A stretch of DNA of 57,605 nt from Tardiphaga sp. P9-11 (GTDB lineage Bacteria > Pseudomonadota > Alphaproteobacteria > Rhizobiales > Xanthobacteraceae), in the NCBI RefSeq assembly GCF_008329525.1, contig NZ_NPKQ01000016.1, positions 1 to 57,605 of the forward strand, read 5' to 3'. The notes beneath the pieces are model-generated. The model ran no database searches. It was given only the letters and a program-made list of their open reading frames with translations, and was not told the DNA's origin. Of the stretch, positions 8,071 to 15,030 are shown piece by piece. How positions within the stretch are numbered: position 1 is the first letter of the stretch; each line of letters begins with the position of its first letter. Made by a program: the position numbers and the translations under genes.

Positions 8071-8282
8071 TGGGTTTGCTCGCGAGCGCTGATCTCCCGC
8101 CGAACTTCTCGAACACTTGCGAAATGCTGGCCAAGTTCACGAGCACGTTTTTTGACGGAAGCCCTTGGTCGCTTCATAGCCGCACATGCTCGTAGAAGCG
8201 TAGCCCCCTCTGCATGCAACTGTTTGAGCTTCTCCAAGTCCGCATCTTGCCATGCGCGGGTTATCAGCTGACGCTCATTCAT
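8067..8282 (-). CDS. Small GcrA/SANT-like helix-turn-helix protein, 71 aa
   Basis: The ATG at 8282 follows GGAGGAACCGAC. The sequence shows W-(x)n-LEKLKQLHAEGATLLRACAAM and a second helix MKRPRASVKKRARELG, then a basic tail. It matches the proteins at 5534 and 13137 in spacing and key residues (GAT..RA.AA.KRP...VKK.ARELG). A DNA-binding role is likely by analogy with GcrA-like domains. It is the first gene of a two-gene operon with the zinc-ribbon protein. Confidence 0.65.
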   Translation of the reverse strand: MNERQLITRAWQDADLEKLKQLHAEGATLLRACAAMKRPRASVKKRARELGQHFASVREVRREISAREQTQ

Positions 8283-8652
8283 GTCGGTTCCTCCGACGGT
8301 TCCTCGGGAGGGAACCACAAGCCAGGAGGTGGCGTCGTCTCATTTGAGACGAATTACCGGAAAGCGGTCTCGATGTTGGTGCACCTTTCGCCCGTTTGCC
8401 ACCCTGGATCCTTGCCACCCGCGGCGCCGTCTCCACGATGCTGGCGATGTAATCGCGTCAGGTGCCTTCCATGTCAGGCTTCCGAAGTGTCCTCGACCGG
8501 CTCAACGCGGAAGTTGAGGCAACAGAAGCTTGCGATCGAAGAGTGACGTCCTTGGAAGGTAGGCATTGCGCGTTGAGCCTTACTGGCTTGTCGATACTGG
8601 GGATGCTGTCTGGTTGCTCGAACAGCAACGTTAGGGAACATCGTTGCTTAAA
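8283..8652. other. Intergenic stretch without a recognised gene
   Basis: Frames in this stretch have no convincing protein-like character or ribosome binding sites. An open frame from 8471 reads MSGFRSVLDRLNAEVEA but then becomes unstructured and crosses the terminator at 8653. Confidence 0.4.
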
Positions 8653-8685
8653 GGCCCGGCGAGTAGGTCGCTCTACCGCCGGGCC
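8653..8685 (-). terminator. Terminator for the leftward gene at 8763
   Basis: A perfect 9-bp stem GGCCCGGCG / CGCCGGGCC; on the minus strand the stem is followed by TTTAA. Confidence 0.65.
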
Positions 8686-8762
8686 GACCAAAGCGAGGCT
8701 TCTGGGGTCAAGATTCGGTCGCTATCATCCTGCGTTAACTCCAACCGTAAATCCATCAGCCG

Positions 8763-8969
8763 TTAGATTGAGGCAACTCGCTCAATCCTGTTCTCGAAAA
8801 GTGAACGTGGAACAACTTTGGAGCGAAGCGCCGTCGCCAACATCTTGCAGACGCACATCGGTTCGCCTTTGACGGTAATGCACCTGCATGTGTCGCCGTA
8901 TGCAAATTTTATCAATCTATCGATGTCCTGATCTGCAATCGCTGTTTCGATCTGATCGTCATAAGTCAA
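8763..8969 (-). CDS. Conserved hypothetical protein with Cys cluster, 68 aa
   Basis: A TTG start at 8969 is chosen because GAGGAG lies 7 bases upstream. The product begins TYDDQIETAIADQDIDRLIKFAYGDTC. It contains four Cys (DTCRCITVKGEP MCVCK), that is two CxC pairs 11 residues apart, a possible metal site. The C-terminal part is helical and basic. There is no signal peptide. A hairpin terminator lies downstream. From memory this resembles a small Bradyrhizobium family. The function is unknown. Confidence 0.6.
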   Translation of the reverse strand: MTYDDQIETAIADQDIDRLIKFAYGDTCRCITVKGEPMCVCKMLATALRSKVVPRSLFENRIERVASI

Positions 8970-9024
8970 AAACGTGCTCCTCGCGGTATGATCAATCCGG
9001 ATACGACACGGGCGCAAGAAAGTT

Positions 9025-9234
9025 TCAGTTCTTTTCTGGATCGGGATCGGGCATGCTGCGCGGCAGATCAGTTTTCGGCGAAGTCTCGCCATCGAGCCAG
9101 TCCTCTTCTTCGGCCAATGCGAGCCATGCCGTTTCCATGCGCATGAACCGATTCCTGGCCGGCTCGTTGTCGGCTGCCGCAGCCATCTCGGCGCAGTTGT
9201 GTGCGTTCGCGCGGTAAGTGTCGGACTGTTTCAT
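9025..9234 (-). CDS. Small helical protein of a repeated bradyrhizobial family, 69 aa
   Basis: The N-terminal half follows a YRANAHNCAEMAAAADNEPARNRFMRME pattern and ends with AWLALAEEEDWLDGE, then a Pro/Asp-rich tail. The motif (YR.NA..C..MA.......R..F..M...W..LA) is shared with the gene at 11848-12036 and is a very common small-protein type in bradyrhizobia. It should form a two-helix hairpin. The function is unknown. The ribosome binding site is weak. Confidence 0.65.
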   Translation of the reverse strand: MKQSDTYRANAHNCAEMAAAADNEPARNRFMRMETAWLALAEEEDWLDGETSPKTDLPRSMPDPDPEKN

Positions 9235-9319
9235 CCCGGAAGCCTACGCTGTCCGGAGGGCGTGCGATAGGACCGCCCAGCAGGTGGAACTACTTCCCGG
9301 CTTGCGGCATAACTTCCGT

Positions 9320-9486
9320 ATGAAACCAACCAAGTCGCTCAGGAAGCAGGCTGGGAAAGCCGAGGCCGCCGCTCATCGCACGGAAGACACCGGCATGCTG
9401 AGCGGATGCACAACCTGGCTGAAGCATTCCGCGCGCAAGCCGAGGCTCTGAAAGCTGAAAAGAAAAAAGGGAAGGTGAGGAAGTAG
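9320..9486 (+). pseudogene. Frameshifted small helical basic protein
   Basis: From the ATG at 9320 the frame reads MKPTKSLRKQAGKAEAAAHRTEDT and then loses sense. Another frame continues with RHAERMHNLAEAFRAQAEALKAEKKKGK to the TAG at 9486. Joined, this gives a typical Ala/Lys-rich helical small protein (KSL.KQA.KAE ... AEA.RAQA..LK.K). A single-base indel near 9390 explains the break. Alternatively only the first frame is used. Confidence 0.5.
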
Positions 9487-9512
9487 CTCCCCTTCACCGC
9501 AGACCGCGAAGA

Positions 9513-9776
9513 CTAGTCATCAAGCTTCTCAGAGACGATCACGCCAGTCTTCGGATCTGCGCGAAAGTCCATCCTTCGACCTTTCTTGATGCCTTCACCT
9601 TCCCATCGGCCATCATCAGCCTCGAGCTTGGTAACCTGCGAGTAGCCGGACTGCAGGACTTTCGCATTTACTTGCTCAATGGGCATCCAATCCGGTCCAG
9701 GCTGATCAGCTCGCGCCATAGTCGATGCGCCGATTAGTATGACTCCACAGAGAACAACTGCAGCAAGCCTGTTCAT
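9513..9776 (-). CDS. PepSY-domain periplasmic protein, 87 aa
   Basis: A signal peptide (MNRLAAVVLCGVILIGASTMARA) precedes a single PepSY-like unit: WMPIEQVNAKVLQSGYSQVTKLEADDGRWEGEGIKKG followed by a beta hairpin with MDFRADPKTGVIVSEK. Short PepSY proteins sit in the periplasm and are thought to bind or inhibit peptidases or sense metals or envelope state. The ATG follows GGGAGG at a good distance. It is alone on its strand. Confidence 0.85.
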   Translation of the reverse strand: MNRLAAVVLCGVILIGASTMARADQPGPDWMPIEQVNAKVLQSGYSQVTKLEADDGRWEGEGIKKGRRMDFRADPKTGVIVSEKLDD

Positions 9777-9843
9777 CGCAACCTCCCTTGTTCTGTGTGA
9801 GCCAAATTAGAACACCGGAAGATCGTCCTTCGGTGGGAAGGCT

Positions 9844-10023
9844 TCACTGGATCTTCCGATTTCCGGCCTCCGTCAGTTTGACCTGGTCGTCCACGATTTC
9901 GACGAGGCCCATCTCCAAGAGTTCGCTGAGTTGGTCTTCCGTGATCGGGGACAGCTTCAGCCGGCCGCCACCGATATCGCGGAGCGTCCAATGGAGCTCG
10001 AAATCATCTCTCCAGTATTTCAT
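9844..10023 (-). CDS. 59-aa winged-helix-like small protein (intact copy)
   Basis: The product reads MKYWRDDFELHWTLRDI, GGRLKLSPITEDQLSELLEMG, then VEIVDDQVKLTEAGNRKI. The order helix - helix - short wing (a 'LTEAG..K' ending) is like the second half of a winged helix, as also seen in the protein at 13416. Two decayed relatives lie at 5797-5974 and 46781-46942. No function is known. The ribosome binding site is poor, but coding conservation among the three copies supports a real gene. Confidence 0.65.
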   Translation of the reverse strand: MKYWRDDFELHWTLRDIGGGRLKLSPITEDQLSELLEMGLVEIVDDQVKLTEAGNRKIQ

Positions 10024-10095
10024 CTAGTTGAGCCGTTGCCGGCAGAGGTTGAAAAATTAAAAGGCCGACGGATCGTCCGCGGGGGCTTTCACTAT

Positions 10096-10224
10096 CTAAT
10101 GCCGAAAGCCAACGTAGAGACCAATCATGGTAATGGCCGATACCAAGATGAAGCAAAAAAGCCCCCACGCAATAATAGTGGCTTCATCTGGGGGATTCCG
10201 ATTCGTCTTCTGAAGAACGTTCAA
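10096..10224 (-). CDS. Small single-pass membrane protein, 42 aa
   Basis: A TTG start at 10224 follows GGGAGAG. The N-terminus is polar (NVLQKTNRNPPDEAT), then one membrane helix (IIAWGLFCFILVSAITMIGLYVG) and a short FRH end. It is a typical short inner-membrane protein. The function is unknown. Confidence 0.5.
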   Translation of the reverse strand: MNVLQKTNRNPPDEATIIAWGLFCFILVSAITMIGLYVGFRH

Positions 10225-10449
10225 TGGTCTCTCCCTTTAATCTCTATCGTCGGCGCTCGCATCTCGAGGCGAACTTGTGCAAAGCGTAGCGACGGTAGAT
10301 CGCAGGGTCCAGAATGAATTGATGGTGCGCTGCAGCGTGGCGCGTAATCAATGGGCTGCCAGGTCGGTAGGTGCCGCAAGCACCGCAGGCCCCATTGAAG
10401 GAACCAAAACACCGAACGCGCGATATAGGAGAAAACAAGGGAGGTCGTC

Positions 10450-10725
10450 ATGTTGATGGAAGATGGAAGTGCCGGACGGCCAGTCGCCAGCGCACCGCCA
10501 TTGGTCGCGCAGACGGTCGACAAGCGAACAATTCTCGAGATGGAGATAGCCCTTACCAAAGCGTGCGAGGTCTTGCCGCGCGAGTTGGACAACCACAAGA
10601 ACCGCTGCTTCGTCGCCAAGAAAATACTGAAGCGCGTGAATGCGGGTGAGCGCACGTTCGGCGGCATGGTGTCCGCGGGGATGGCGGCAGTGGAGACGCT
10701 ACGGCGCAGGCAACAGCAGGTTTGA
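10450..10725 (+). CDS. Conserved hypothetical helical protein, 91 aa
   Basis: The ATG lies after GGGAGG. After a flexible start, residues 25-91 form helices: TILEMEIALTKACEVLPRELDNHKNR, CFVAKKILKRVNAGERTFGG and a final AAVETLRRRQQ. From memory this is a family widespread in Bradyrhizobium. There is no signal peptide, membrane segment or catalytic motif. The function is unknown. Confidence 0.65.
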   Translation: MLMEDGSAGRPVASAPPLVAQTVDKRTILEMEIALTKACEVLPRELDNHKNRCFVAKKILKRVNAGERTFGGMVSAGMAAVETLRRRQQQV

Positions 10726-10770
10726 GGGCGTTTCCTGAACAGTCATTCAGGAAATTTATCCTGAGACGAC

Positions 10771-10795
10771 GGAACGGGCCCTACAGTCGCGCATT
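10771..10795 (+). promoter_or_regulatory. Probable EcfG-type promoter
   Basis: GGAAC (10771-10775), 16 bases, CATT (10792-10795), 29 bp upstream of the His-rich secreted protein gene; one mismatch. Confidence 0.45.
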
Positions 10796-10824
10796 CAATC
10801 TCCGCTCGTTCAAAGGAGAAGATA

Positions 10825-11037
10825 ATGCGCAAAGTTCTTTTGGCTATCGCTGCCTTCGCTTCGATCGGCATCGCTGTTCCTGCCGCTACTCCACAGGCTG
10901 ATGCTCAGACCGTAGTGGTTCGGCATGGCGGCGGCCATCACGGCGGCTACCATCGCGGTCATCGTGCCAACAAGGTTGTTATCGTGAAGCGCGGTCATGG
11001 TCACATGCATCGTGGAATCCACCACGGCCATCGCTGA
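10825..11037 (+). CDS. His/Gly-rich small secreted protein, 70 aa
   Basis: A signal peptide (MRKVLLAIAAFASIGIAVPAATPQADA) is followed by a roughly 43-residue mature part with 13 His in HGGGHHGGYHRGHR- and HGHMHRGIHHGHR-like blocks. Such clusters can bind transition metals such as Ni, Cu, Zn or heme in the periplasm, but this is inferred only from composition. AAAGGAG precedes the ATG. The EcfG-like element upstream suggests stress induction. Confidence 0.75.
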   Translation: MRKVLLAIAAFASIGIAVPAATPQADAQTVVVRHGGGHHGGYHRGHRANKVVIVKRGHGHMHRGIHHGHR

Positions 11038-11153
11038 ACGCGTCGCTCTTCAAATCAAAAGGCTCCCTCCCGGGGGCCTTTTTCGTTGGGCGCTAGAAAG
11101 GGCAACTGAACAGAGGCCATCGCGTTTTGGAAAGAAGAGCGCAGCTCCTCATC

Positions 11154-11178
11154 GGAACTTAAGTTCCAGCGGTCTGTT
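11154..11178 (+). promoter_or_regulatory. Probable EcfG-type promoter of DUF892 gene
   Basis: GGAAC (11154-11158), 16 bases, TGTT (11175-11178), 54 bp upstream of the YciF-like gene; one mismatch. Confidence 0.45.
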
Positions 11179-11232
11179 GGGCTGGCGTGATAAGCCGCCC
11201 CAGCTCACCGGGGCTACTGGAGGAAATTTCCC

Positions 11233-11742
11233 ATGGCCAAAAAGCCAAAGCTTCTTGCCGACCTTTTCCATGACACGCTCAAGGATGTCTATTTCGCCGA
11301 GAAGAAGATTCTCGCCACGCTGCCGAAGATGGCAAAAGCCGCACAATCGAAAGAACTCAAGGCCGCCTTTCTGAAGCATCAGAAGGAGACCGTTGGTCAG
11401 ATCAAGCGGCTCGAAGGCGTGTTCAAGATATTAGGCAAGAAGCCGACCGCCAAGAAGTGTGAAGCCATCATGGGTATTACCAAGGAAGGCGCAGAGATCA
11501 TGACCGAATACAAGGGCATGCCTGCTCTCGATGCCGGTCTTGCTGCCGCGGCACAGGCGGTGGAGCACTATGAGATCTCCCGCTACGGAACGCTGGCGAC
11601 CTGGGCGAAGGAGCTGGGGATGCCTGAAGCTGTCTCGCTTCTCGATGCCACGTTGAAGGAAGAGAAGGCCACCGACGTTGCGTTGACCGCGCTGGCAAAA
11701 TCTGTCGTCAACGTCGAAGCAGAGCAAGATCTCCAAGGCTAA
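11233..11742 (+). CDS. YciE/YciF-like ferritin-fold protein (DUF892)
   Basis: The 169-residue protein is all-helical with the DUF892 pattern: LLADLFHDTLKDVYFAEKKILATLPKM, then FLKHQKETVGQIKRLEGVF, and later AVEHYEISRYGTLATWAKELG. The E/H residues in helices 1-4 form the di-iron site typical of this ferritin-like family. YciF proteins are stress-induced in many bacteria; their exact substrate is unknown, possibly iron or peroxide handling. ATG follows CTGGAGGAAATTTCCC. The EcfG-like element and the neighbouring stress genes fit general-stress control. Confidence 0.9.
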   Translation: MAKKPKLLADLFHDTLKDVYFAEKKILATLPKMAKAAQSKELKAAFLKHQKETVGQIKRLEGVFKILGKKPTAKKCEAIMGITKEGAEIMTEYKGMPALDAGLAAAAQAVEHYEISRYGTLATWAKELGMPEAVSLLDATLKEEKATDVALTALAKSVVNVEAEQDLQG

Positions 11743-11847
11743 ATGTCCGGCTCCGTCACTGGAGCCGGACTATGTAAGTCCTCCCACCCGTCGAAGAAAC
11801 CTTTAGCGCAACAGTGGCTTATGTTTTCGCTGAAATGGAGAGCGAAA

Positions 11848-12036
11848 ATGCGCCAAGGTACGTCGTTTCGGTTGATGGCATCCGATGCAGCGAGACAGGC
11901 AAAAGAAGCCACGGACCAGGCTGAAGCTCTCCGGCTTTTACAGATGGCACACTACTGGATCTCAGCTGCAGACAACGAGGACTGGCTGAATGCCAACTCG
12001 ATCCATCATCCGGTAAGATCACCTGGCTCCGACTGA
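11848..12036 (+). CDS. Small helical protein, 62 aa (same family as 9025-9234)
   Basis: The ATG at 11848 follows GGAGAG; a longer upstream frame has no ribosome binding site. Pattern: FRLMASDAARQAKEATDQAEALRLLQMAHYWISAADNEDWL, which matches the gene at 9025 in spacing (YR..A ... R ... M...W..LA..EDWL). Probably a two-helix hairpin. It lies 105 bp after the DUF892 gene and may be cotranscribed. The function is unknown. Confidence 0.6.
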   Translation: MRQGTSFRLMASDAARQAKEATDQAEALRLLQMAHYWISAADNEDWLNANSIHHPVRSPGSD

Positions 12037-12135
12037 GAACGGTGAAACTTGGAACGATCGGAAGTAGCGGGACTTGACTCCGACAACTGTCGCACAGGGC
12101 GACGGTGAACGGCTGTGGCCATCAGAAAGCTCGCC

Positions 12136-12330
12136 ATGAACATCCCGGCCCTCGACCGCGCCATCGATATTTATGGAGCCCTCTCAGGACATTCAGAAGC
12201 ACCGGGCGTCCGCGCCCAGCTTTCCCCGCATCTTGACCAACTGCACAGTGAGGGGGAGACCGATCATCACCGCCTTACGGTGCATGGCCTCTCGTTCCTT
12301 CGGCAGAACGATCTTCAGCGCAACAGCTAG
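12136..12330 (+). CDS. Conserved small protein, 64 aa
   Basis: The frame reads MNIPALDRAIDIYGALSGHS, then VRAQLSPHLDQLHSEGETDHHRLTVHGLSFLR. The ending (LxxEGExDxxRLTVxGLSYLR) recalls a common small bradyrhizobial family. The start at 12136 is chosen on this pattern; a GTG at 12115 is possible. The frame overlaps by 4 bases the end of a converging frame at 12327. The function is unknown. Confidence 0.5.
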   Translation: MNIPALDRAIDIYGALSGHSEAPGVRAQLSPHLDQLHSEGETDHHRLTVHGLSFLRQNDLQRNS

Positions 12331-12545
12331 CCGCGCTGCATGGCTCGCTGCTTCTGCAATGACTTACGGAGCGTCGCTTTCGCAGAGTGAGCGCGCTCCT
12401 TTTCGCTCGCCGATTTCTTGATCGGACGAAATGGGCCGGTCTTGGAATTTCCGGCCATCGGCATTGCTGGCATCATCTGGGAGCAGGATTCCGACTGGGA
12501 AGGTTGAAGGCCCATAGGGGCCGATGTCCGTGTGCGCTTGGGCAT
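12327..12545 (-). CDS. Hypothetical Met/Lys-rich basic protein, 72 aa
   Basis: An open frame from the ATG at 12545: MPKRTRTSAPMGLQPSQSESCSQMM, PAMPMAGNSKTGPFRPIKK, then a basic helix KERAHSAKATLRKSLQKQRAMQR. The composition is disordered, then helical. No family is recognised and the ribosome binding site is weak. It may be real because the opposite strand offers nothing better here. Confidence 0.35.
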   Translation of the reverse strand: MPKRTRTSAPMGLQPSQSESCSQMMPAMPMAGNSKTGPFRPIKKSASEKERAHSAKATLRKSLQKQRAMQRG

Positions 12546-12743
12546 ATTTCTCAACCCGCCACTCAACCCAAAGTTCATTCGTGCAGATCAAGCGGCGGCA
12601 AAAAGACACCTCGTCCCTCTAGAAGGCCGGCATCAGTACCGCGAAGAGGCGCGGCGACCTACCGCGGCGGCGGCCATACTGGCCGCGCAGGAACAAGAAA
12701 GTCAGAAATGCGTTCCTTTAGGCATCCAACACTGGAGGATGCC

Positions 12744-12907
12744 ATGGACGATCTGAAGAACAAGGGCAGCCCGATCGCAGCAAGATCAACATGCACGAGG
12801 CGCATGAGGTCAAGTATTGGACCAAGGAGCTCGGCGTGGATAAAGACAAGCTGCAGAAGACGGTCGGCAACTCAGCCGCCGCAGTTCGCAAGGAGTTGGC
12901 AGCCTGA
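12744..12907 (+). pseudogene. DUF3606 protein gene with frameshift
   Basis: ATG at 12744 follows GGAGG and starts MDDLKNKG. A different frame then carries the DUF3606 core: DRSKINMHEAHEVKYWTKELGVDKDKLQKTVGNSAAAVRKEL. A single-base change in frame near 12770 breaks it. Compared with remembered DUF3606 proteins, three residues are also missing after TV. DUF3606 proteins are about 60 residues with an EVKYW-type helix and have no known function. The TGA overlaps the CTG start of the next gene. Confidence 0.6.
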
Positions 12908-13137
12908 GCCAGTCAACGGAATCCCTGCACGAGCAATCTGTAAAGATCGCGCTGGATTACCTGGCGGGGGTTGGCCGCTTGCGCGACCCGCAAGAAGCGT
13001 TTGAATTTATTGGAAAGCATGTCGCGTACCAGATCGGGCAGGGAGTCGTCAGTCCTCTGCTACTGTCGAACCAGGCGATTGCAGCCTACGAGCGCCATAG
13101 GGAAAAGACGCCGCTTCGATTGGTGGAGTATGAGTGA
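12904..13137 (+). CDS. Conserved hypothetical protein, 77 aa, apparent CTG start
   Basis: The frame reads SQSTESLHEQSVKIALDYLAGVGRL, DPQEAFEFIGKHVAYQIGQGV, then NQAIAAYERHREKTPLRLVEYE. This is a coherent helical protein of a type I remember from Bradyrhizobium. No ATG, GTG or TTG precedes the conserved part. The only candidate start is CTG at 12904, 8 bases after AAGGAG and overlapping the upstream TGA as CTGA. The stop codon overlaps the start of the next gene (TGATG). The function is unknown. Confidence 0.6.
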   Translation: MSQSTESLHEQSVKIALDYLAGVGRLRDPQEAFEFIGKHVAYQIGQGVVSPLLLSNQAIAAYERHREKTPLRLVEYE

Positions 13138-13358
13138 TGATGCCGCTAATCCGGCCTTGGTCGGCCGAAGAAAGTGAAAAACTTAAAGCCATGGCTGAAG
13201 CGGGTGCATCGCCGATCAAAATTGCTGCGGCCATGAAACGTAATGTGCAGGCCGTGAGACGTCAGGCGAATCGATTGGGGATCTCTTTGCCCACAACGCG
13301 AGAGACGCGCAAACGACAGCGTGCGTTAGAGGCGGAAGCCATAAGGTCTTCAGCATGA
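13137..13358 (+). CDS. Small GcrA/SANT-like helix-turn-helix protein, 73 aa
   Basis: The ATG at 13137 overlaps the stop of the previous gene; a second ATG lies at 13140. Core: RPWSAEESEKLKAMAEAGASPIKIAAAMKRNVQAVRRQANRLGISL, with a W-(x)n-E start helix and a recognition-type helix VQAVRRQANRLG. It resembles the proteins at 8067 and 5534. It is likely DNA-binding and the third gene of the 12744-13358 operon. Confidence 0.65.
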   Translation: MMPLIRPWSAEESEKLKAMAEAGASPIKIAAAMKRNVQAVRRQANRLGISLPTTRETRKRQRALEAEAIRSSA

Positions 13359-13369
13359 CATCGCAATTA

Positions 13370-13394
13370 GGAACAAGCTGCGCGTTCCGTAGTT
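13370..13394 (+). promoter_or_regulatory. Possible EcfG-type promoter
   Basis: GGAAC (13370-13374), 16 bases, AGTT (13391-13394), 21 bp before the start of the gene at 13416; one mismatch. Confidence 0.35.
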
Positions 13395-13415
13395 GCTAGG
13401 GAAATGGAGGTTCCC

Positions 13416-13592
13416 ATGCTTACAGACGATCAACTGATGGTTCTGCGGGAAATCGATAACGCCTTTGCTTTTGACGATACAGCCAAAGCTGAAGAGTTGG
13501 TGCTGGACGGCTATGTCCAGAAGGACGGCGATCTTTATCAGCTTACGCCAAAGGGTGAGAAAAGCCTGCTCGACAATGGCGTCTCGGCATAG
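13416..13592 (+). CDS. Small winged-helix-like protein, 58 aa
   Basis: The ATG at 13416 follows GGAGG. Sequence: MLTDDQLMVLREIDNAFAFDD, AEELVLDGYVQKDGDLYQLTPKGEKSL. The order (helix, helix, then a 'GYV.KDGD.Y.LTPKGE' wing) is that of the last half of MarR-like winged helices. It could be a DNA-binding or interaction module. It shares this layout with the protein at 9844. The function is unknown. Confidence 0.65.
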   Translation: MLTDDQLMVLREIDNAFAFDDTAKAEELVLDGYVQKDGDLYQLTPKGEKSLLDNGVSA

Positions 13593-14010
13593 ACTGCATC
13601 GTGAAGGGATTCCAGACCTCACACAGAAGCTCAGGGAGGACGACGAGGCGCTCCGGGACCGGTCGTCGCTCCAGAGGCGTCAAATTATATCGCACAATTG
13701 AGGGACATTGAGCCAACCGAAAGCTGCCGGGTTCTGCGACTATGGCTAAGCACGATGTTGCCGACGATAGGTTTAGTTTGCCCCTTGCACCGTATCGGTC
13801 ACAACTAGCCCTCCGCAACTTCACAGGAGGCTGTGAGATAGCATAGATCTCGGTAAGCAAGCATGACAGCCGCCATGCCCGCCGCGACTCATTGTTGTGG
13901 CTGATGCGGTCAGTGAAAATTCTCTCCGGATATGCTCGAAAAGTCCGTCGAAGTACGCTGTTGTACGCGAGGGCCATCGGTTGTTCGCATTGACGTTGCT
14001 CGTCGCGCGG
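13593..14010. other. Intergenic stretch without a recognised gene
   Basis: Long antisense frames exist, for example 13543-13977 minus, but their composition is not protein-like and no ribosome binding site fits. The stretch lies between a small gene and the broken 3' edge of an ISL3 transposase, so it may be decayed insertion-sequence DNA. Confidence 0.4.
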
Positions 14011-14460
14011 TCAGCCACGCCTTCGAACGACCCTGAGCAACGTATCATTGCTAACCGGCAGCATCAGCCGACGGGCGATGTTTGCCGCCGGCCGCCCGCC
14101 CAATGCGAGGCCTAGCTGATGGACGACGTAGTCGAGTCGGGCTGTTCGCCGCGCCCAGGGCGCCAGGATGCCTTCAACGAAGCGCTCGGTGAAGACACGT
14201 CGCCCGCACAGAACTGCATCGCAGCGGAAACGCCGCGCCGCGACCACAAGCTGAACCCTCCGTCCAGCCAGAGGCAAATCCGCAAGGCATCGCCGATATC
14301 GGCTATGGATTCGTCTCGATCCTGCTCCACACCCCGGGCAGAGACTCATGTCGCTGGTGGAACGGACGGTGATCACGGTCGTGTCGCCGTCGCAGATGGC
14401 GCTCTCTACATCGAACCCGCGAGGGACCAGCGCCGATGGAGGTAAGGCTCGCTGCATCAT
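14011..14460 (-). pseudogene. ISL3-family transposase, N-terminal fragment
   Basis: The 149 residues match the start of ISL3 transposases: a zinc-binding CPGCG segment, RRIHSRYRR, LADLPLAGRRVQL, a second Cys pair in RRFRCDAVLC, FTERF, and RRTARLDYVVHQLGLALGG leading into VSNDTLLRVVRR. ISL3 transposases are over 400 residues, so the DDE catalytic domain is missing. It begins 11 bp after the end of the GGDEF remnant, so it probably inserted there. Confidence 0.8.
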
Positions 14461-14470
14461 GTTGATTCCC

Positions 14471-15030
14471 TTATGAAACCAACGCGAGCCGACTCTCGAA
14501 CTTCATCAAAAGTGAGTCAGAGCCAAATTTGAACGCCGATTGACACCCCGAGGCCTTCGCGCGATACATCGCATCATCTGCACTTCGCAGCATTCGGCCG
14601 GCGTCTTCAAAGGCATCGCTTGCCACCGCGATTCCGATGCTCGCTTCAATTCCGAGGCTGTCTCCCGGCCGACCATTAGGCTCGCCGAATGCATCGAGTA
14701 TGCTGGCTGCGAGGTCGCGGGCCTCGGCGGTAACCGAAATGCCGCATTGAAGTACGGCGAATTCATCTCCTCCGAGCCGTGCCACCAGATCTCGTTCGCC
14801 TACGCAGCTGCGAAGGCGGCGGGCGACAGTTACCAATAGCTCGTCGCCTGCCGAATGCCCGAAGGTGTCGTTCACCGCCTTGAACCCGTCGAGATCGATG
14901 AATAGCACCGCGAAGGTAGGACCGCCGCGTGGTCGGTCACACTCTGTTTGCAGCCTGTCGAGAAAAAGCGCGCGGTTCGGCAGCCGTGAGGGGATCGTGA
15001 TGTGCGAGGTGCGCCACCCGCTCGTCCAGA
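14471..15030 (-). pseudogene. GGDEF (diguanylate cyclase) domain remnant
   Basis: The C-terminal part contains PNRALFLDRL, FAVLFIDLDGFKAVNDTFGHSAGDELL and RLGGDEFAVLQ, ending in ADDAMYRAKASG. The active motif GGDEF is intact. The segment just before (VAHLAHHDPLT) is present, but in another frame because bases are lost before LPNRA. Everything upstream is replaced by the IS3 fragment. GGDEF domains make cyclic di-GMP from GTP. This copy lacks its sensor part and its own start. Confidence 0.75.

Noticed and set aside
12387-13004. A 205-codon plus-strand frame
   Set aside because: It crosses the better-supported DUF3606 and small-gene frames, has no ribosome binding site and no protein-like pattern.
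13543-13977. A 144-codon minus-strand frame next to the ISL3 fragment
   Set aside because: Considered as the 3' end of the transposase, but it shows no DDE-domain motif and is Arg/Ser/Leu-rich noise.
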